Source of the DNA: Microtetraspora malaysiensis
Lineage (GTDB): Bacteria; Actinomycetota; Actinomycetes; Streptosporangiales; Streptosporangiaceae
Assembly: GCF_001528665.1 (NCBI RefSeq)
Contig: NZ_BBYJ01000009.1
Coordinates: 1 to 64,000 of the forward strand
DNA: 64,000 bases
Direction of reading: 5' to 3'
Shown: positions 10,050 to 19,111 of the stretch, piece by piece
How the letters are laid out: each line of letters opens with the position of its first letter
Numbering within the stretch: the stretch's first letter is position 1
Position numbers and translations under genes: made by a program
The notes under the pieces: generated by a model
Seen by the model: the letters and a program-made list of their open reading frames with translations, nothing else
Database searches by the model: none
Told to the model about the DNA's origin: nothing

Positions 10050-11855
10050 TCAGAGGCTGAGGGCCTGCGCGGTGTGGATCAGCGGCACGTGGCTGAACGC
10101 CTGCGGGAAGTTGCCCGCCAGCCGGCCCCGGCGCGGGTCGTACTCCTCGGCGAGCAGGCCGACGTCGTTGCGCAGCGACAGCAGCCGCTCGAACAGCTCG
10201 ACCGCCTCCCTCCTGCGGCCCACCATCGCCCGGGCCTCGGCCAGCCAGAAGCTGCAGGCGAGGAACGCGCCCTCGCCGCCCGGCAGGCCGTCCACCGGGT
10301 TGTCCTCGGCGGTCGGATAGCGCAGCACGAAGCCGTCCGCCATCAGCTCGCGCTCGATCGCCTCGATCGTGGAGCGCACCCGCGGGTCCTGCGGCGGGAG
10401 GAAGCCGACGATCGGGATCATCAGCAGCGCCGCGTCCAGCTCGCGTGAGCCGTACGACTGGGTGAAGGTGCCGCGCTCGGAGTCGTAGCCCTTGTGGCAC
10501 ACCTCGGCGTGGATGCGGTCGCGCAGCGCCGTCCAGCGCTCGATCGGGCCGGTGCGCTCCAGCTCGCGGACCAGGCGGACGGCGCGGTCGGCGGCCACCC
10601 ACGCCATGACCTTGGAGTGGACGAAGTGCCGCCGGGGGCCACGGACCTCCCACAGACCCTCGTCCGGCTTCTCCCATCCGCTCTCCAGGAAGTCCATCAG
10701 CTTGCGCACCAGCGACCAGGCGTGGCCGTTGGGCGGCAGCCCCCCGCGGCGGGCGACGTACAGGGAGTTGACCACCTCGCCGTAGACGTCGAGCTGGAGC
10801 TGGCTCGCCGCACCGTTGCCGATGCGGACCGGGCGGGACTCCTCGTAGCCCGCGAGCCAGTCGAGCGTCATCTCGGGCAGCCGCCGCTCGCCGGCCACGC
10901 CGTACATGATCTGCAGGTCCTCGGCGCGGCCGGCGATGGCGCGCAGCAGCCACTCGCGCCAGGCGCGGGCCTCGTCGAGGTAGCCGGTGCCGACGAGGGC
11001 GTCGAGGGTCATCGTGGCGTCGCGCAGCCAGCAGTAGCGGTAGTCCCAGTTGCGCACGCCGCCGAAGTCCTCCGGCAGCGAGGTCGTGGGGGCGGCGACG
11101 ATGCCGCCGGTCGGAGAGTAGGTCAGCGCCTTGAGGGTGATCAGCGAGCGGACCACCGCCTCGCGCCAGCGGCCCTTGTAGTCGCAGGTGGAGACCCACT
11201 CCTTCCAGAGCTGCTCGGTCTCCGTCAACTGCTCGAACGCGTCGATGCGCTCGGGGCCGTCCAGGTGGGAGGGGTGCCAGGTGAACACGAACGGCACCCG
11301 GTCCCCGGCCGAGACGGTGAAGGTCCCGGTGTGGCGGTAGTCGCCGCCCTTCAGCGGGACGGCGGAGTGCAGCCACACCGAGTCGGGTCCGCCGACGGCC
11401 AGCAGATGGCCGTCCACGCGGCGGACCCAGGGCACGATCCGGCCGTAGTCGAAGCGGATGCGGATATCGGTGGCCATTTCGACGCTGCCCGACAGGCCCT
11501 CGACGATCCGGACCAGGTCGGGGTTGGACTGCCGGGGCGGCATGAAGTCGATCACTTTGACCGCGCCGGTCGGCGTCTCCCACACGGTCTCCAGGATCAA
11601 TGTCTCGTCCCGGTAGGACCGCCGGGTGGCCATGGGCTCCGGTTCGCCCCCGCCGCCTCGGCCGCCCGGGCCGTTCGCGCCGAAGGCGCTCGCGGGGGCG
11701 AGCTTCCAGCGGCCGTTGGACGCGTCGCCGAGGAGGGCGGCGAAGCAGGCGGGGGAGTCGAACCTGGGGAGGCAGAGCCAGTCGATCGAGCCGTTCCGCC
11801 CCACGAGGGCGGCGGACTGCATGTCGCCGATGAGCGCGTAGTCCTCGATCCGCAT
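10050..11855 (-). CDS. Glycoside hydrolase family 15 protein (trehalase/glucoamylase-like)
   Basis: About 601 residues. The N-terminal beta-sandwich domain begins MRIEDYALIGD, followed by the (alpha/alpha)6 barrel with GH15 landmarks: SIDWLCLPRFDSPACFA, TSLPEDFGGVRNWDYR, YCWLRDATMTLDAL and QLDVYGEVVNSLY. The Glu residues in the TSLPE and DVYGE motifs fit the general acid and base positions. In mycobacteria the closest characterised relatives are trehalases; glucoamylase activity is the alternative. No signal peptide, so it is cytoplasmic and probably acts on trehalose or intracellular glucan. ATG 11855 is preferred over 11864 because homologues start at MRIEDY. Confidence 0.87.
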   Translation of the reverse strand: MRIEDYALIGDMQSAALVGRNGSIDWLCLPRFDSPACFAALLGDASNGRWKLAPASAFGANGPGGRGGGGEPEPMATRRSYRDETLILETVWETPTGAVKVIDFMPPRQSNPDLVRIVEGLSGSVEMATDIRIRFDYGRIVPWVRRVDGHLLAVGGPDSVWLHSAVPLKGGDYRHTGTFTVSAGDRVPFVFTWHPSHLDGPERIDAFEQLTETEQLWKEWVSTCDYKGRWREAVVRSLITLKALTYSPTGGIVAAPTTSLPEDFGGVRNWDYRYCWLRDATMTLDALVGTGYLDEARAWREWLLRAIAGRAEDLQIMYGVAGERRLPEMTLDWLAGYEESRPVRIGNGAASQLQLDVYGEVVNSLYVARRGGLPPNGHAWSLVRKLMDFLESGWEKPDEGLWEVRGPRRHFVHSKVMAWVAADRAVRLVRELERTGPIERWTALRDRIHAEVCHKGYDSERGTFTQSYGSRELDAALLMIPIVGFLPPQDPRVRSTIEAIERELMADGFVLRYPTAEDNPVDGLPGGEGAFLACSFWLAEARAMVGRRREAVELFERLLSLRNDVGLLAEEYDPRRGRLAGNFPQAFSHVPLIHTAQALSL

Positions 11856-11865
11856 GCGGATCACG

Positions 11866-12483
11866 CTAATACGTACGGGAAGGATCGGCGCGCAGAGCTT
11901 TCATGAAGAACTGGGTCGTGGGCCCGATCGTGAGGGCGAAGATGATCGTCCCGACGCCGACGGTGCCGCCCAGGAGCCAGCCCACGGCGAGCACGGTCAG
12001 CTCCACCAGGGTTCTGGCCACGCGGATGGACAGGCCGAGGCGGTGCAGCCCGGTCATCAGCCCGTCGCGCGGCCCCGGCCCGAAGCCGGCGCCGATGTAG
12101 AGACCGGACGCGGCGGCGATGCAGACGATGCCGCCGAGCAGGAACGCCCACTTCACCACCCAGAAGGACGGCGCGGGCACCAGCGCCATGGTGGCGTCGG
12201 CGCAGGTCCCGACCACCAGCACGTTGCTGATCGTGCCGAGGCCGGGGCGCTGGCGCAGCGGGATCCACAGCAGCAGCACGAGGGCGCCGACGAGGTTGAT
12301 GCACAGGCCCATCGACCAGCCGGTGCGGATGGACATCCCCTGGTGGAACACCTCCCAGGGATCGAGGCCGAGCCCGGAGTGGACCAGCAGGCCGATCCCG
12401 GCGCCGTAGCCGGCCAGCCCGACGTACAGCCGCAGGAGCCGGGTGGGCAGCGAGCCGGCACGGGGCAGTGAGAGTTCGCTCAT
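11866..12483 (-). CDS. YczE/YitT-type membrane protein
   Basis: A 205-residue polytopic membrane protein with five to six hydrophobic segments. It matches the YczE family: LLVHSGLGLDPWEVFHQG near the N-terminus and GFGPGPRDGLMTG in the middle are hallmark loops. The transported substrate is unknown. It is divergent from a MocR-type regulator with 62 bases between starts, the arrangement known for yczE and its regulator yczR. The GH15 gene follows 10 bases downstream on the same strand and may be co-transcribed. Confidence 0.85.
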   Translation of the reverse strand: MSELSLPRAGSLPTRLLRLYVGLAGYGAGIGLLVHSGLGLDPWEVFHQGMSIRTGWSMGLCINLVGALVLLLWIPLRQRPGLGTISNVLVVGTCADATMALVPAPSFWVVKWAFLLGGIVCIAAASGLYIGAGFGPGPRDGLMTGLHRLGLSIRVARTLVELTVLAVGWLLGGTVGVGTIIFALTIGPTTQFFMKALRADPSRTY

Positions 12484-12505
12484 AGTGGTCCCATGGTCCG
12501 GGCCA

Positions 12506-12546
12506 TTGACTTGTAAATAAAGGGCCAATCAGGACAATTGGCTTTA
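12506..12546. promoter_or_regulatory. Candidate operator/promoter in the yczE-yczR gap
   Basis: TAAAGGGCCAAT (12518-12529) faces ATTGGCTTTA (12537-12546), an inverted repeat apart from two extra G bases, centred on a possible -10 (GACAAT, 12533-12538). The -10 ends 7 nt before the ATG at 12546, so the yczR transcript may be leaderless. The right arm ends on the A of the start codon, suggesting autoregulation. A TTGACT (12506-12511) lies further upstream. Confidence 0.45.
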
Positions 12547-13973
12547 TGGACCGATATCTTAGTGCGCGGCAACTGGCCCGCCTTGTCCAGGTCCCGGCCG
12601 AGACGCGGCCCTACTACAAGGCACTCGCCGAGTCGGTGCGGTCACTGATCCTCGACGGCCGCCTCGCCGTACGCGTGCGGCTGCCCGCCGAGCGGCACCT
12701 CGCCGAGGAGCTGGGCGTCAGCCGCACCACGGTCACCACCGCCTACGACCGGCTGCGGGAGCAGGGCTACCTGGAGAGCCGCCAGGGGGCCGGAAGCTGG
12801 ACCGCGCTGCCCGACCCCGCCGCGCTCGGCGTCGAGGGCCCCTGGGTCGTGTCCGACGACGAGGGACGGCTGCCGCTGCACTGCGCCGCGCCGCCCGCCA
12901 CGCCGTACCTCGGGGACGCCATCGCGGCGGCGGCCGAGGCCTACCACCGGTACGCGCTGGGCATGGGGTACGACCCGATCGGGGTCGCGCCGCTGCGGGA
13001 GGCCGTCGCCCGCAGGTACCGCGAGCGCGGCGTCGCCACCCGCCCCGAGCAGATCATGATCACCGCGGGCGCCCAGCACGCCATCCACCTCGTCATGTCG
13101 CTGCTCGTCGGCCCGCAGGACCCGGTGCTGGTGGAGTCGCCCACCTTCTCGCACGCCATCGACGTCGCGCGGCTGCGCGGCGCCCGGCTCGTCCCGGTCG
13201 GCATCCAGGAGGACGGCTGGCACCTCGACCTGCTGGAGTGCGCGCTCCGGCAGTCGGCCGCCCGGCTCGCGTACGTCATCCCGGACTTCCACAACCCCAC
13301 CGGCCACCTGATGGGGGACGAGGACCGGGCCGCGCTGGTGGCCGCCGCACGCCGTAACGATGCCATCCTGCTGGCCGACGAGACCTGGGCCGAGCTGGCG
13401 CTCGACGACGTCGGCCCCCGCAGGCCGCTCGCCTCCTTCGACACCGACGGCCGGGTGATCAGCATCGGCTCCGCGTCCAAGCTCTGGTGGGGTGGCCTGC
13501 GCGTCGGCTGGATCCGCACCACCGCCGCGCTGGTCCGCAGGCTCGCCCTCTTCCGGGCGTCCGTGGACATCTCGGGCGCGATCGTCGAGCAGCTCGCGGT
13601 GACCCACCTGTTCGACCGCCTGGAGGAGACCCGCGCCGACCGGTGCCGCTCGCTGCGCGCCTCACGAGCGGCGCTCGCCGCGGCGTTGCACGCGGAGCTG
13701 CCCTCGTGGACGTTCACGCCGCCGCCCGGAGGCGGCTCACTGTGGATCAGGCTGGACGCGCCGGTCGCCACCCCGCTCGCCGACGCGGCCGCGGCGCGGG
13801 GCGTGCGGATCGCGCCCGGCCCGTGGTTCGGCGTGGACGGGACGCTCGAACACTACGTCAGGATCCCGTTCACCCAGCCGCCCGACGTGCTCACCGACGC
13901 GGTCCACCGCATCGCCGCCGGCACCGGCTCGTACGGCTACCGTCCGGCCGAGCCGCTCACACCGACCCTCTGA
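12546..13973 (+). CDS. MocR/GntR-type transcriptional regulator with aminotransferase domain (YczR-like)
   Basis: A 475-residue fusion. Residues about 22-88 form a GntR-type winged helix (RLPAERHLAEELGVSRTTV). Residues about 110-460 form a fold-type I aminotransferase domain; Lys312 in ISIGSASKLWWGGLRVGW is the expected pyridoxal-phosphate lysine, and DFHNPTGH carries the conserved Asn-Pro. MocR proteins use PLP or a PLP-amino acid adduct as effector. The divergent membrane-protein gene is the likely target. The 3' end overlaps the convergent TRIC gene by 17 bases. Confidence 0.9.
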   Translation: MDRYLSARQLARLVQVPAETRPYYKALAESVRSLILDGRLAVRVRLPAERHLAEELGVSRTTVTTAYDRLREQGYLESRQGAGSWTALPDPAALGVEGPWVVSDDEGRLPLHCAAPPATPYLGDAIAAAAEAYHRYALGMGYDPIGVAPLREAVARRYRERGVATRPEQIMITAGAQHAIHLVMSLLVGPQDPVLVESPTFSHAIDVARLRGARLVPVGIQEDGWHLDLLECALRQSAARLAYVIPDFHNPTGHLMGDEDRAALVAAARRNDAILLADETWAELALDDVGPRRPLASFDTDGRVISIGSASKLWWGGLRVGWIRTTAALVRRLALFRASVDISGAIVEQLAVTHLFDRLEETRADRCRSLRASRAALAAALHAELPSWTFTPPPGGGSLWIRLDAPVATPLADAAAARGVRIAPGPWFGVDGTLEHYVRIPFTQPPDVLTDAVHRIAAGTGSYGYRPAEPLTPTL

Positions 13974-14571
13974 GGCCCCACGCCAGGGGCGCGCGCCAGC
14001 CGTACCGCATGGCGAGGATGCGGAACGTGAAGGCGAGCACGGCCGAGGACAGGGTGGCGACGAACCCGCGCACGCCAGCCGTGTACAGCACGGCCATCGC
14101 GGTCGCGCCGAGCATCGCGGGCAGGGCGTAGAGCTGGCGGTCGTAGAGCAGGGTCGGCATCTCGCCGGACAGGACGTCGCGGATGACGCCGCCGCCGACC
14201 GCCGTGCAGACGCCGAGGAGCACGGCGTGCAAGGGGGCCATGCCGGAGTGCAGCGCCTTGGTCGTCCCGACCGCGCAGAACAGGCCGAGGCCCGCCGCGT
14301 CGAACACCAGTACGCCCGGCATGACCCGCTCGACCCGTGAATGCCAGAAGAACGCGACGACGGTGGCCGCGATCGGCACCAGGAGATATCCGGTGTCGCG
14401 GAACGCGGCGGGCGGCACGCCGATGAACAGGTCGCGCATGATGCCGCCGCCGACGGCGGTGAAGAAGGCCAGGACCGCCATGCCGACAACGTCGAGCCGT
14501 TTGCGGACGCCTTCCAGCGCGCCGGACAGGGCGAAGACAAAGATTCCGGCGAGGTCGAGCACGTGGTTCAC
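13957..14571 (-). CDS. TRIC/UPF0126 family cation-channel protein
   Basis: A 204-residue membrane protein with seven hydrophobic helices made of two internal repeats. Each repeat carries the Gly-rich motif followed by Arg-Asp: AVGGGIMRDLFIG and AVGGGVIRDVLSG. Prokaryotic TRIC proteins form trimeric K+/cation channels. It lies 6 bases downstream of the POT transporter gene on the same strand, so the two are probably one operon, perhaps coupling ion balance to peptide uptake (inference). Confidence 0.9.
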   Translation of the reverse strand: MNHVLDLAGIFVFALSGALEGVRKRLDVVGMAVLAFFTAVGGGIMRDLFIGVPPAAFRDTGYLLVPIAATVVAFFWHSRVERVMPGVLVFDAAGLGLFCAVGTTKALHSGMAPLHAVLLGVCTAVGGGVIRDVLSGEMPTLLYDRQLYALPAMLGATAMAVLYTAGVRGFVATLSSAVLAFTFRILAMRYGWRAPLAWGLRGSV

Positions 14572-14577
14572 GTCTGT

Positions 14578-16047
14578 TCAGTCTCCCATAAGCCGGGAGA
14601 GTCTCCGAGCGCAGGCCAGCATGACGAGACCCGCGATCACCGCGAAGATGGCGAGGATCAGGAAATACCACGGCATCGGCACCACGCGGGTGAGCCGGTA
14701 CGCCTGGCCGCCGATGGAGTCGCCCAGGGCGACCGCGAGGAACCAGACGCCCATCATCTGGTTGACGAACGCTTGCGGGGCGAGCTTGTTGGTGACCGAC
14801 AGCCCGACCGGGCTGATGAACAGCTCGCCGAGCGTCTGCACGAGGTACACCGAGATCAGCCACATGATCGACACCTTGGTCCCGCCGGACGCCGCGTCCG
14901 CCGCCAGGGCCATCACCACGAAGCTGAGGCCGACCAGCACGAGCGCGGCCGCGAACTTGAGCGGCGTGCCGAACCGGTCGCCCGCCTTGATCCAGATCTC
15001 CGCGAACACCGGCGCCAGGATGATGATCGCGAGCGAGTTGACGTTGGACACCCACCCGGCCGGGATCTCGAAGCCGAGGACGTTCAGGTCGGTCTGATGC
15101 TGGGCGAAGAGCGTGAGCGCCCCGCCCGCCTGGTCGTAGATCATCCAGAAGATCGCGGCCGCGATGAACAGCCACAAGTACGCGACCAGCCGGGTCCGCT
15201 CCCGCGGCGTGATCTCGTGCGAGCCCAGGAACAGGAAGGCGAAGTACGCCGCGGGCACCGCGGCGGACACCACGGTCAGCACGATGGTGAACCGGTCGAG
15301 GTTGAGGGTGCCGGTGACCGCCCACAGGACCATCGCCGCGACCGCCGCGCCTCCCGAGGGCAGCGCGACCCGGACGAACCGGGCGCGTTCCTCCGGGGTC
15401 AGCCGGTGCTCCGCGTGCTCGCCCGCGCCCTTCAGATGCCGCTTGCCCAGCACGTACTGCAGGAGCCCGAAGGCCATGCCGACCGCCGCCGCGCCGAACG
15501 CGAGGTGCCAGCGGTCGCCCCGCTGGAGCCACGGCACCACCTGGATCCCGGCGAACGCCCCGACGTTGACGCCCATGTAGAACACCGAGTAGCCCGAGTC
15601 GCGCCGGGCGTCGTCCTCGTGCCGGTAGAGGTCGCCGACCATCGCCGAGATGTTCGGTTTCATCATGCCACTGCCCAGCGCGATCAGGATGAGGCCGAGC
15701 CACACGAACCCGCCGCCGGACGGTACGGCCATGCTCACGTGCCCGGCCATGATGACGCTCCCGCCGTACAGCACGGCCCGGCGCGCGCCGAAGACCCGAT
15801 CGGAGAGCCAGCCGCCGGCCAGGGCGAGCAGGTAGACCGAGGCGATGTAGACGCCGTAGACGCCGATCGCGGTCACCCCGGGCAGTCCCATCCCGCCGCG
15901 GGCCGGGGAAGCGGTGAGGAAGAGCACGAGGATCGCGCGCATCCCGTAATAGCTGAAGCGCTCCCACATCTCGGTGCCGAACAACGTCGCCAGGCCGCGC
16001 GGATGCCCGAAGAACGTCCGCTCACGCGCTCCCGTCTGCGACTCCAT
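14578..16047 (-). CDS. Proton-dependent oligopeptide transporter (POT/PTR2 family)
   Basis: A 489-residue major-facilitator protein with about 12-14 helices. The POT signature ExxERFxYYG is present (EMWERFSYYGMRAIL), as is the second motif GVNVGAFAGIQVVPW. These transporters import di- and tripeptides with protons. ATG 16047 gives the usual short cytoplasmic N-terminus; the longer open frame upstream is Ser/Arg-rich and unlikely to be coding. It is divergent from the acyl-CoA synthetase gene with a 178-base gap holding both promoters. Confidence 0.9.
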   Translation of the reverse strand: MESQTGARERTFFGHPRGLATLFGTEMWERFSYYGMRAILVLFLTASPARGGMGLPGVTAIGVYGVYIASVYLLALAGGWLSDRVFGARRAVLYGGSVIMAGHVSMAVPSGGGFVWLGLILIALGSGMMKPNISAMVGDLYRHEDDARRDSGYSVFYMGVNVGAFAGIQVVPWLQRGDRWHLAFGAAAVGMAFGLLQYVLGKRHLKGAGEHAEHRLTPEERARFVRVALPSGGAAVAAMVLWAVTGTLNLDRFTIVLTVVSAAVPAAYFAFLFLGSHEITPRERTRLVAYLWLFIAAAIFWMIYDQAGGALTLFAQHQTDLNVLGFEIPAGWVSNVNSLAIIILAPVFAEIWIKAGDRFGTPLKFAAALVLVGLSFVVMALAADAASGGTKVSIMWLISVYLVQTLGELFISPVGLSVTNKLAPQAFVNQMMGVWFLAVALGDSIGGQAYRLTRVVPMPWYFLILAIFAVIAGLVMLACARRLSRLMGD

Positions 16048-16225
16048 GCCCTGTTCCCACACGCCCAGGACCACCCCCGAACCGCCCCCGGCGGGTATTA
16101 CCGATGTCTGCCCCGTCGTGCTGCGAGCAAGCGCGAAACGTCGAGAGAAGTGGGTCTTGTCGCTGCGCGTCCGATGTGGTGCGATGCATGCCACTCGTCC
16201 AAGACTCCACGCACTTGGAGGCGCG

Positions 16226-18052
16226 ATGCCCGGGGTCCTTGAGGAGCGCGCCGCGATCGAAAGCGAGATCGCGGGCCTGACGATCTGTGCACAGCTGAGG
16301 CGGACCGCCGCCGAACATCCCGACGCCCCCGCCTACTCCGATCCCGTGGAAGGCGGCTGGCGCACGCTGAGCTACGCCGAGGCACGGCGGCGGGTCCTGG
16401 AGATCGCCGCCGCGTACGCCGCGCTGGGCGTCGACCCCGGCGACGCGGTCGCCCTGATGATGGTCAACCGCAGCGAGCACGTCCTGGCCGACCTCGGGGC
16501 GGTCCACGCGGGCGCGTTCGCCTGCTCGGTCTACAGCACCTTCACCGCCGACCAGGTGGCGTACATCGCCCATGACGTCGGGGCCAGGGTGGCCGTCGTC
16601 GGCTCCGCCGAGCTGGCCCGGTGGGAGCCGATCCTGCCGCGGCTGCCCCTGCTGGAGAAGGTCGTCGTGCTCGACGGGACGCCTCCCCGCGACGACCGCT
16701 TCCTGAGTTGGGACGACTTCCTCGCCCTCGGGGCGGAGCGGCTGGCGGCCGACCCGGAGGCCGTCGAGGCGCGCTGGCGGGCGGTCGGCCCCGGCGACGT
16801 GGCGACCGTCCTGTACACCTCCGGCACCACCGGTGACCCGAAGGGCGTCCCCCTCACCCACGCGAACCTGGCCTACGAGGCCGTAGCCACCGACAGGATG
16901 ACGAACCTGCCGTCCTTGGGCGCACAGATCTCCTACCTGACCTACGCCCACATCGCCGAGCGTGTGCTCAGCCTCTACCTGCCGCTCTTCAAGGTCTCCC
17001 ACGTCCACTTCTGCACCGACCTGGCGAACCTGGCCCCGACGCTCGCCCAGGTCAGGCCGGTGATGTTCTTCGGCGTGCCGCGCGTCTGGGAGAAGATGGC
17101 CGCCCGGCTCCAGGCGCTGCTCGCCACCCAGCCGGAAGAGCGGCAGGAGCAGGTCCGCGCGGCCATGACCGCCGGGCTCGCCTACGTCGAGGCCGGCCAG
17201 TACGGCTCGTCCGTCACGCCGGAGATCCAGGCCGCCTACGACCGGGCGGACGCCGCGCTGCTGTCGTCCATCAGGTCGCTGATCGGCTTCGACCGGGCGA
17301 GCTGGCTCGCCACCGCCGCCGCGCCCCTGCCGGCCGAGGTACAGCGCTTCTTCGCCGGCCTCGGCATGAAGGTCATCGACGTGTACGGCATGACCGAGAC
17401 GACCGGCGCGTTCACCGCCAACACCCCCGCGGCGTACAAGCTGGGTTCGGTCGGCCGGGCCGAGCCGGGCGTCGAGGTGCGGATCGCCGGGGACGGCGAG
17501 ATCCTCACCCGCGGCCCGCTCAACACCGGCGGCTACCTCAACCGGCCGGACGAGGGGCTCTTCGACGCGGACGGCTGGCTGCGCACCGGCGACGTCGGCT
17601 CCATCGACGCGGACGGCTTCGTCCGGATCGTGGACCGCAAGAAGGAGCTGATCATCACCGCGGGCGGCGAGAACATCTCGCCGGCCAACATCGAGAACAC
17701 GCTCAAGGCGCACCCCCTGATCGGGCAGGCCCTCGCGTACGGCGACCGCCGGCCGTACCCGGTGGCGATCCTGACCCTGGACGCCGAGGTGGCCCCGGGG
17801 TGGGCGCGGGCGCGCGGCATCGAGTTCGACGACTTCGCCGAGCTGGCCGGGCACCCCGACGTGCTGAAGGCGGTCGAGACCGCCGTCGACGCGGCGAACG
17901 CCAAACTGGCCCGGGTGCAGCAGGTGAAGAGGTGGCGGCTGCTGCCCGTCGAGTGGACGCCGGAGACCGAGGAGCTCACGCCAAGCCTGAAGCTCAAACG
18001 GCGGGTCATCCACGCGAAGTACGCCGACCTGATCGCCACGCTGTACGAGTGA
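16226..18052 (+). CDS. Long-chain fatty acyl-CoA synthetase (AMP-binding)
   Basis: A 608-residue adenylate-forming enzyme. Core motifs in order: LYTSGTTGDPKGVPLTHAN (P-loop), VIDVYGMTETTG, LRTGDVGSIDADG and DRKKELIITAGGENISP (hinge). The C-terminal LTPSLKLKRR carries the catalytic Lys region. Length and architecture match bacterial FadD15-type synthetases that activate long-chain fatty acids. ATG 16226 has GGAGG four bases upstream. Downstream lies a perfect hairpin and then a secreted-protein gene. Confidence 0.92.
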   Translation: MPGVLEERAAIESEIAGLTICAQLRRTAAEHPDAPAYSDPVEGGWRTLSYAEARRRVLEIAAAYAALGVDPGDAVALMMVNRSEHVLADLGAVHAGAFACSVYSTFTADQVAYIAHDVGARVAVVGSAELARWEPILPRLPLLEKVVVLDGTPPRDDRFLSWDDFLALGAERLAADPEAVEARWRAVGPGDVATVLYTSGTTGDPKGVPLTHANLAYEAVATDRMTNLPSLGAQISYLTYAHIAERVLSLYLPLFKVSHVHFCTDLANLAPTLAQVRPVMFFGVPRVWEKMAARLQALLATQPEERQEQVRAAMTAGLAYVEAGQYGSSVTPEIQAAYDRADAALLSSIRSLIGFDRASWLATAAAPLPAEVQRFFAGLGMKVIDVYGMTETTGAFTANTPAAYKLGSVGRAEPGVEVRIAGDGEILTRGPLNTGGYLNRPDEGLFDADGWLRTGDVGSIDADGFVRIVDRKKELIITAGGENISPANIENTLKAHPLIGQALAYGDRRPYPVAILTLDAEVAPGWARARGIEFDDFAELAGHPDVLKAVETAVDAANAKLARVQQVKRWRLLPVEWTPETEELTPSLKLKRRVIHAKYADLIATLYE

Positions 18053-18086
18053 GCCGGACGAGCCGGATCGGGTGACGTTTTGCCAT

Positions 18087-18108
18087 CCGGGGTGGGTTTC
18101 CACCCCGG
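18087..18108 (+). terminator. Hairpin after acyl-CoA synthetase gene
   Basis: Nine-bp perfect stem (CCGGGGTGG / CCACCCCGG) with a GTTT loop and no T-tract, 34 bases after the stop and 35 before the next start. It could be a terminator or an operator of the secreted-protein gene. Confidence 0.5.
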
Positions 18109-18142
18109 GGGCATTACCCGGGCCTGCCTACGGTCTTCGGCC

Positions 18143-18976
18143 ATGAGCAGACGTCTAATCGCCAGGGCGGCCGTCGCGGCCGCCGTCCCGCTGGCCGCCC
18201 TCGGGGCGGCGCAGACACCGGCGTTGGCCGACGACGAGCTGGCCATCCGATCCGTCACCGTGCAGCCGGGCGACCCGGTCGTCGGCCCGTCGGGATCAGT
18301 GAAGCTGGTGGTCGACGTGGTCGCGCGCGGGGCGCGCGGCGACCGCGCGGTCACCGTCAAGGTCGAGCCCGGCCCGCCGCCGGCCGCCTCCAACGGACAG
18401 TCCCCGGGCGCCGCCCCGGCCGTCGTCCCGCCCCGGCCCGGGGCCGCCCCGATGCGCCCGCTCATCGACGGGAGCACCGGCTCCGTCTCCGTCTCGGGCA
18501 CGCGGTCCACCCAGGGCGGCCAGGGCGTGGGACGGTCCACCGGGTGGGAGAAGTGGCGGTTCCAACCTGAGGTGGGGCTGTCCCGCTGGTACCCGAGCGG
18601 CCAGTGGACCGTGGTCGCCACCGCCAAGGGCGCGAACGGCGCCACCGTCAACAGCTACACGACCTTCTACCTCCGCCGGTCGACGCGGTTCGAAGGCATC
18701 AACGTGAACCGCGGCGGCGACGGCACGCGCGTCACCGGGACCCTCATGCGGGTCGACCCGAAGGGCCAGGTCGACTACCGGCCGTTCGCCGGGCAGGAGG
18801 TCACGATCCGATTCCGCGAGTCGGGCGCGGCCGACTGGAGGAACATGGGGACCGCCGTCACGAACAAGGACGGCTGGTTCGAGAGCCGGGCGCCGGTCAA
18901 GACCGGGGGCACCTGGCAGGTCGAGTTCGGGGGGACCGCGCACTACGGTTCGGACACCGGTGTCGCCTCAGGGTGA
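18143..18976 (+). CDS. Secreted protein, paralogue of the next gene
   Basis: A 277-residue protein with a Sec signal peptide (RAAVAAAVPLAALGAAQ, cleavage after ALA around residue 30). After a beta-rich N-terminal domain starting RSVTVQPGDPVVGPSG comes a Pro/Ser/Gly linker and a C-terminal beta-sandwich-like domain (RVTGTLMRVDPKG, EVTIRFRESGAADW, KTGGTWQVEFGG). The two-domain layout repeats in the gene downstream. Function unknown; Ig-like surface or matrix proteins are the closest description. ATG 18143 is chosen because it places the signal peptide at the N-terminus; the open frame begins 21 codons earlier without signal character. Confidence 0.8.
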   Translation: MSRRLIARAAVAAAVPLAALGAAQTPALADDELAIRSVTVQPGDPVVGPSGSVKLVVDVVARGARGDRAVTVKVEPGPPPAASNGQSPGAAPAVVPPRPGAAPMRPLIDGSTGSVSVSGTRSTQGGQGVGRSTGWEKWRFQPEVGLSRWYPSGQWTVVATAKGANGATVNSYTTFYLRRSTRFEGINVNRGGDGTRVTGTLMRVDPKGQVDYRPFAGQEVTIRFRESGAADWRNMGTAVTNKDGWFESRAPVKTGGTWQVEFGGTAHYGSDTGVASG

Positions 18977-19061
18977 TATCACCCTATTTAGAAGGCTAGT
19001 TGCGAATTTGTGATGTTTTAGGGGCAACTTTTCTCTTCCTTTACACGTCTCTTGACGTAAG

Positions 19062-19082
19062 CGCGCCCCGTGCCGGGGCGCG
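19062..19082 (+). promoter_or_regulatory. GC hairpin in the 5' leader of the second secreted-protein gene
   Basis: Nine-bp perfect stem (CGCGCCCCG / CGGGGCGCG) with a TGC loop, ending 9 bases before the GGGGAGAGG ribosome-binding site. The 135-base gap is conspicuously AT-rich upstream of it (18977-19058), a likely promoter. Confidence 0.45.
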
Positions 19083-19111
19083 TTCACAAACGGGGAGAGG
19101 AAAGAACCCTC

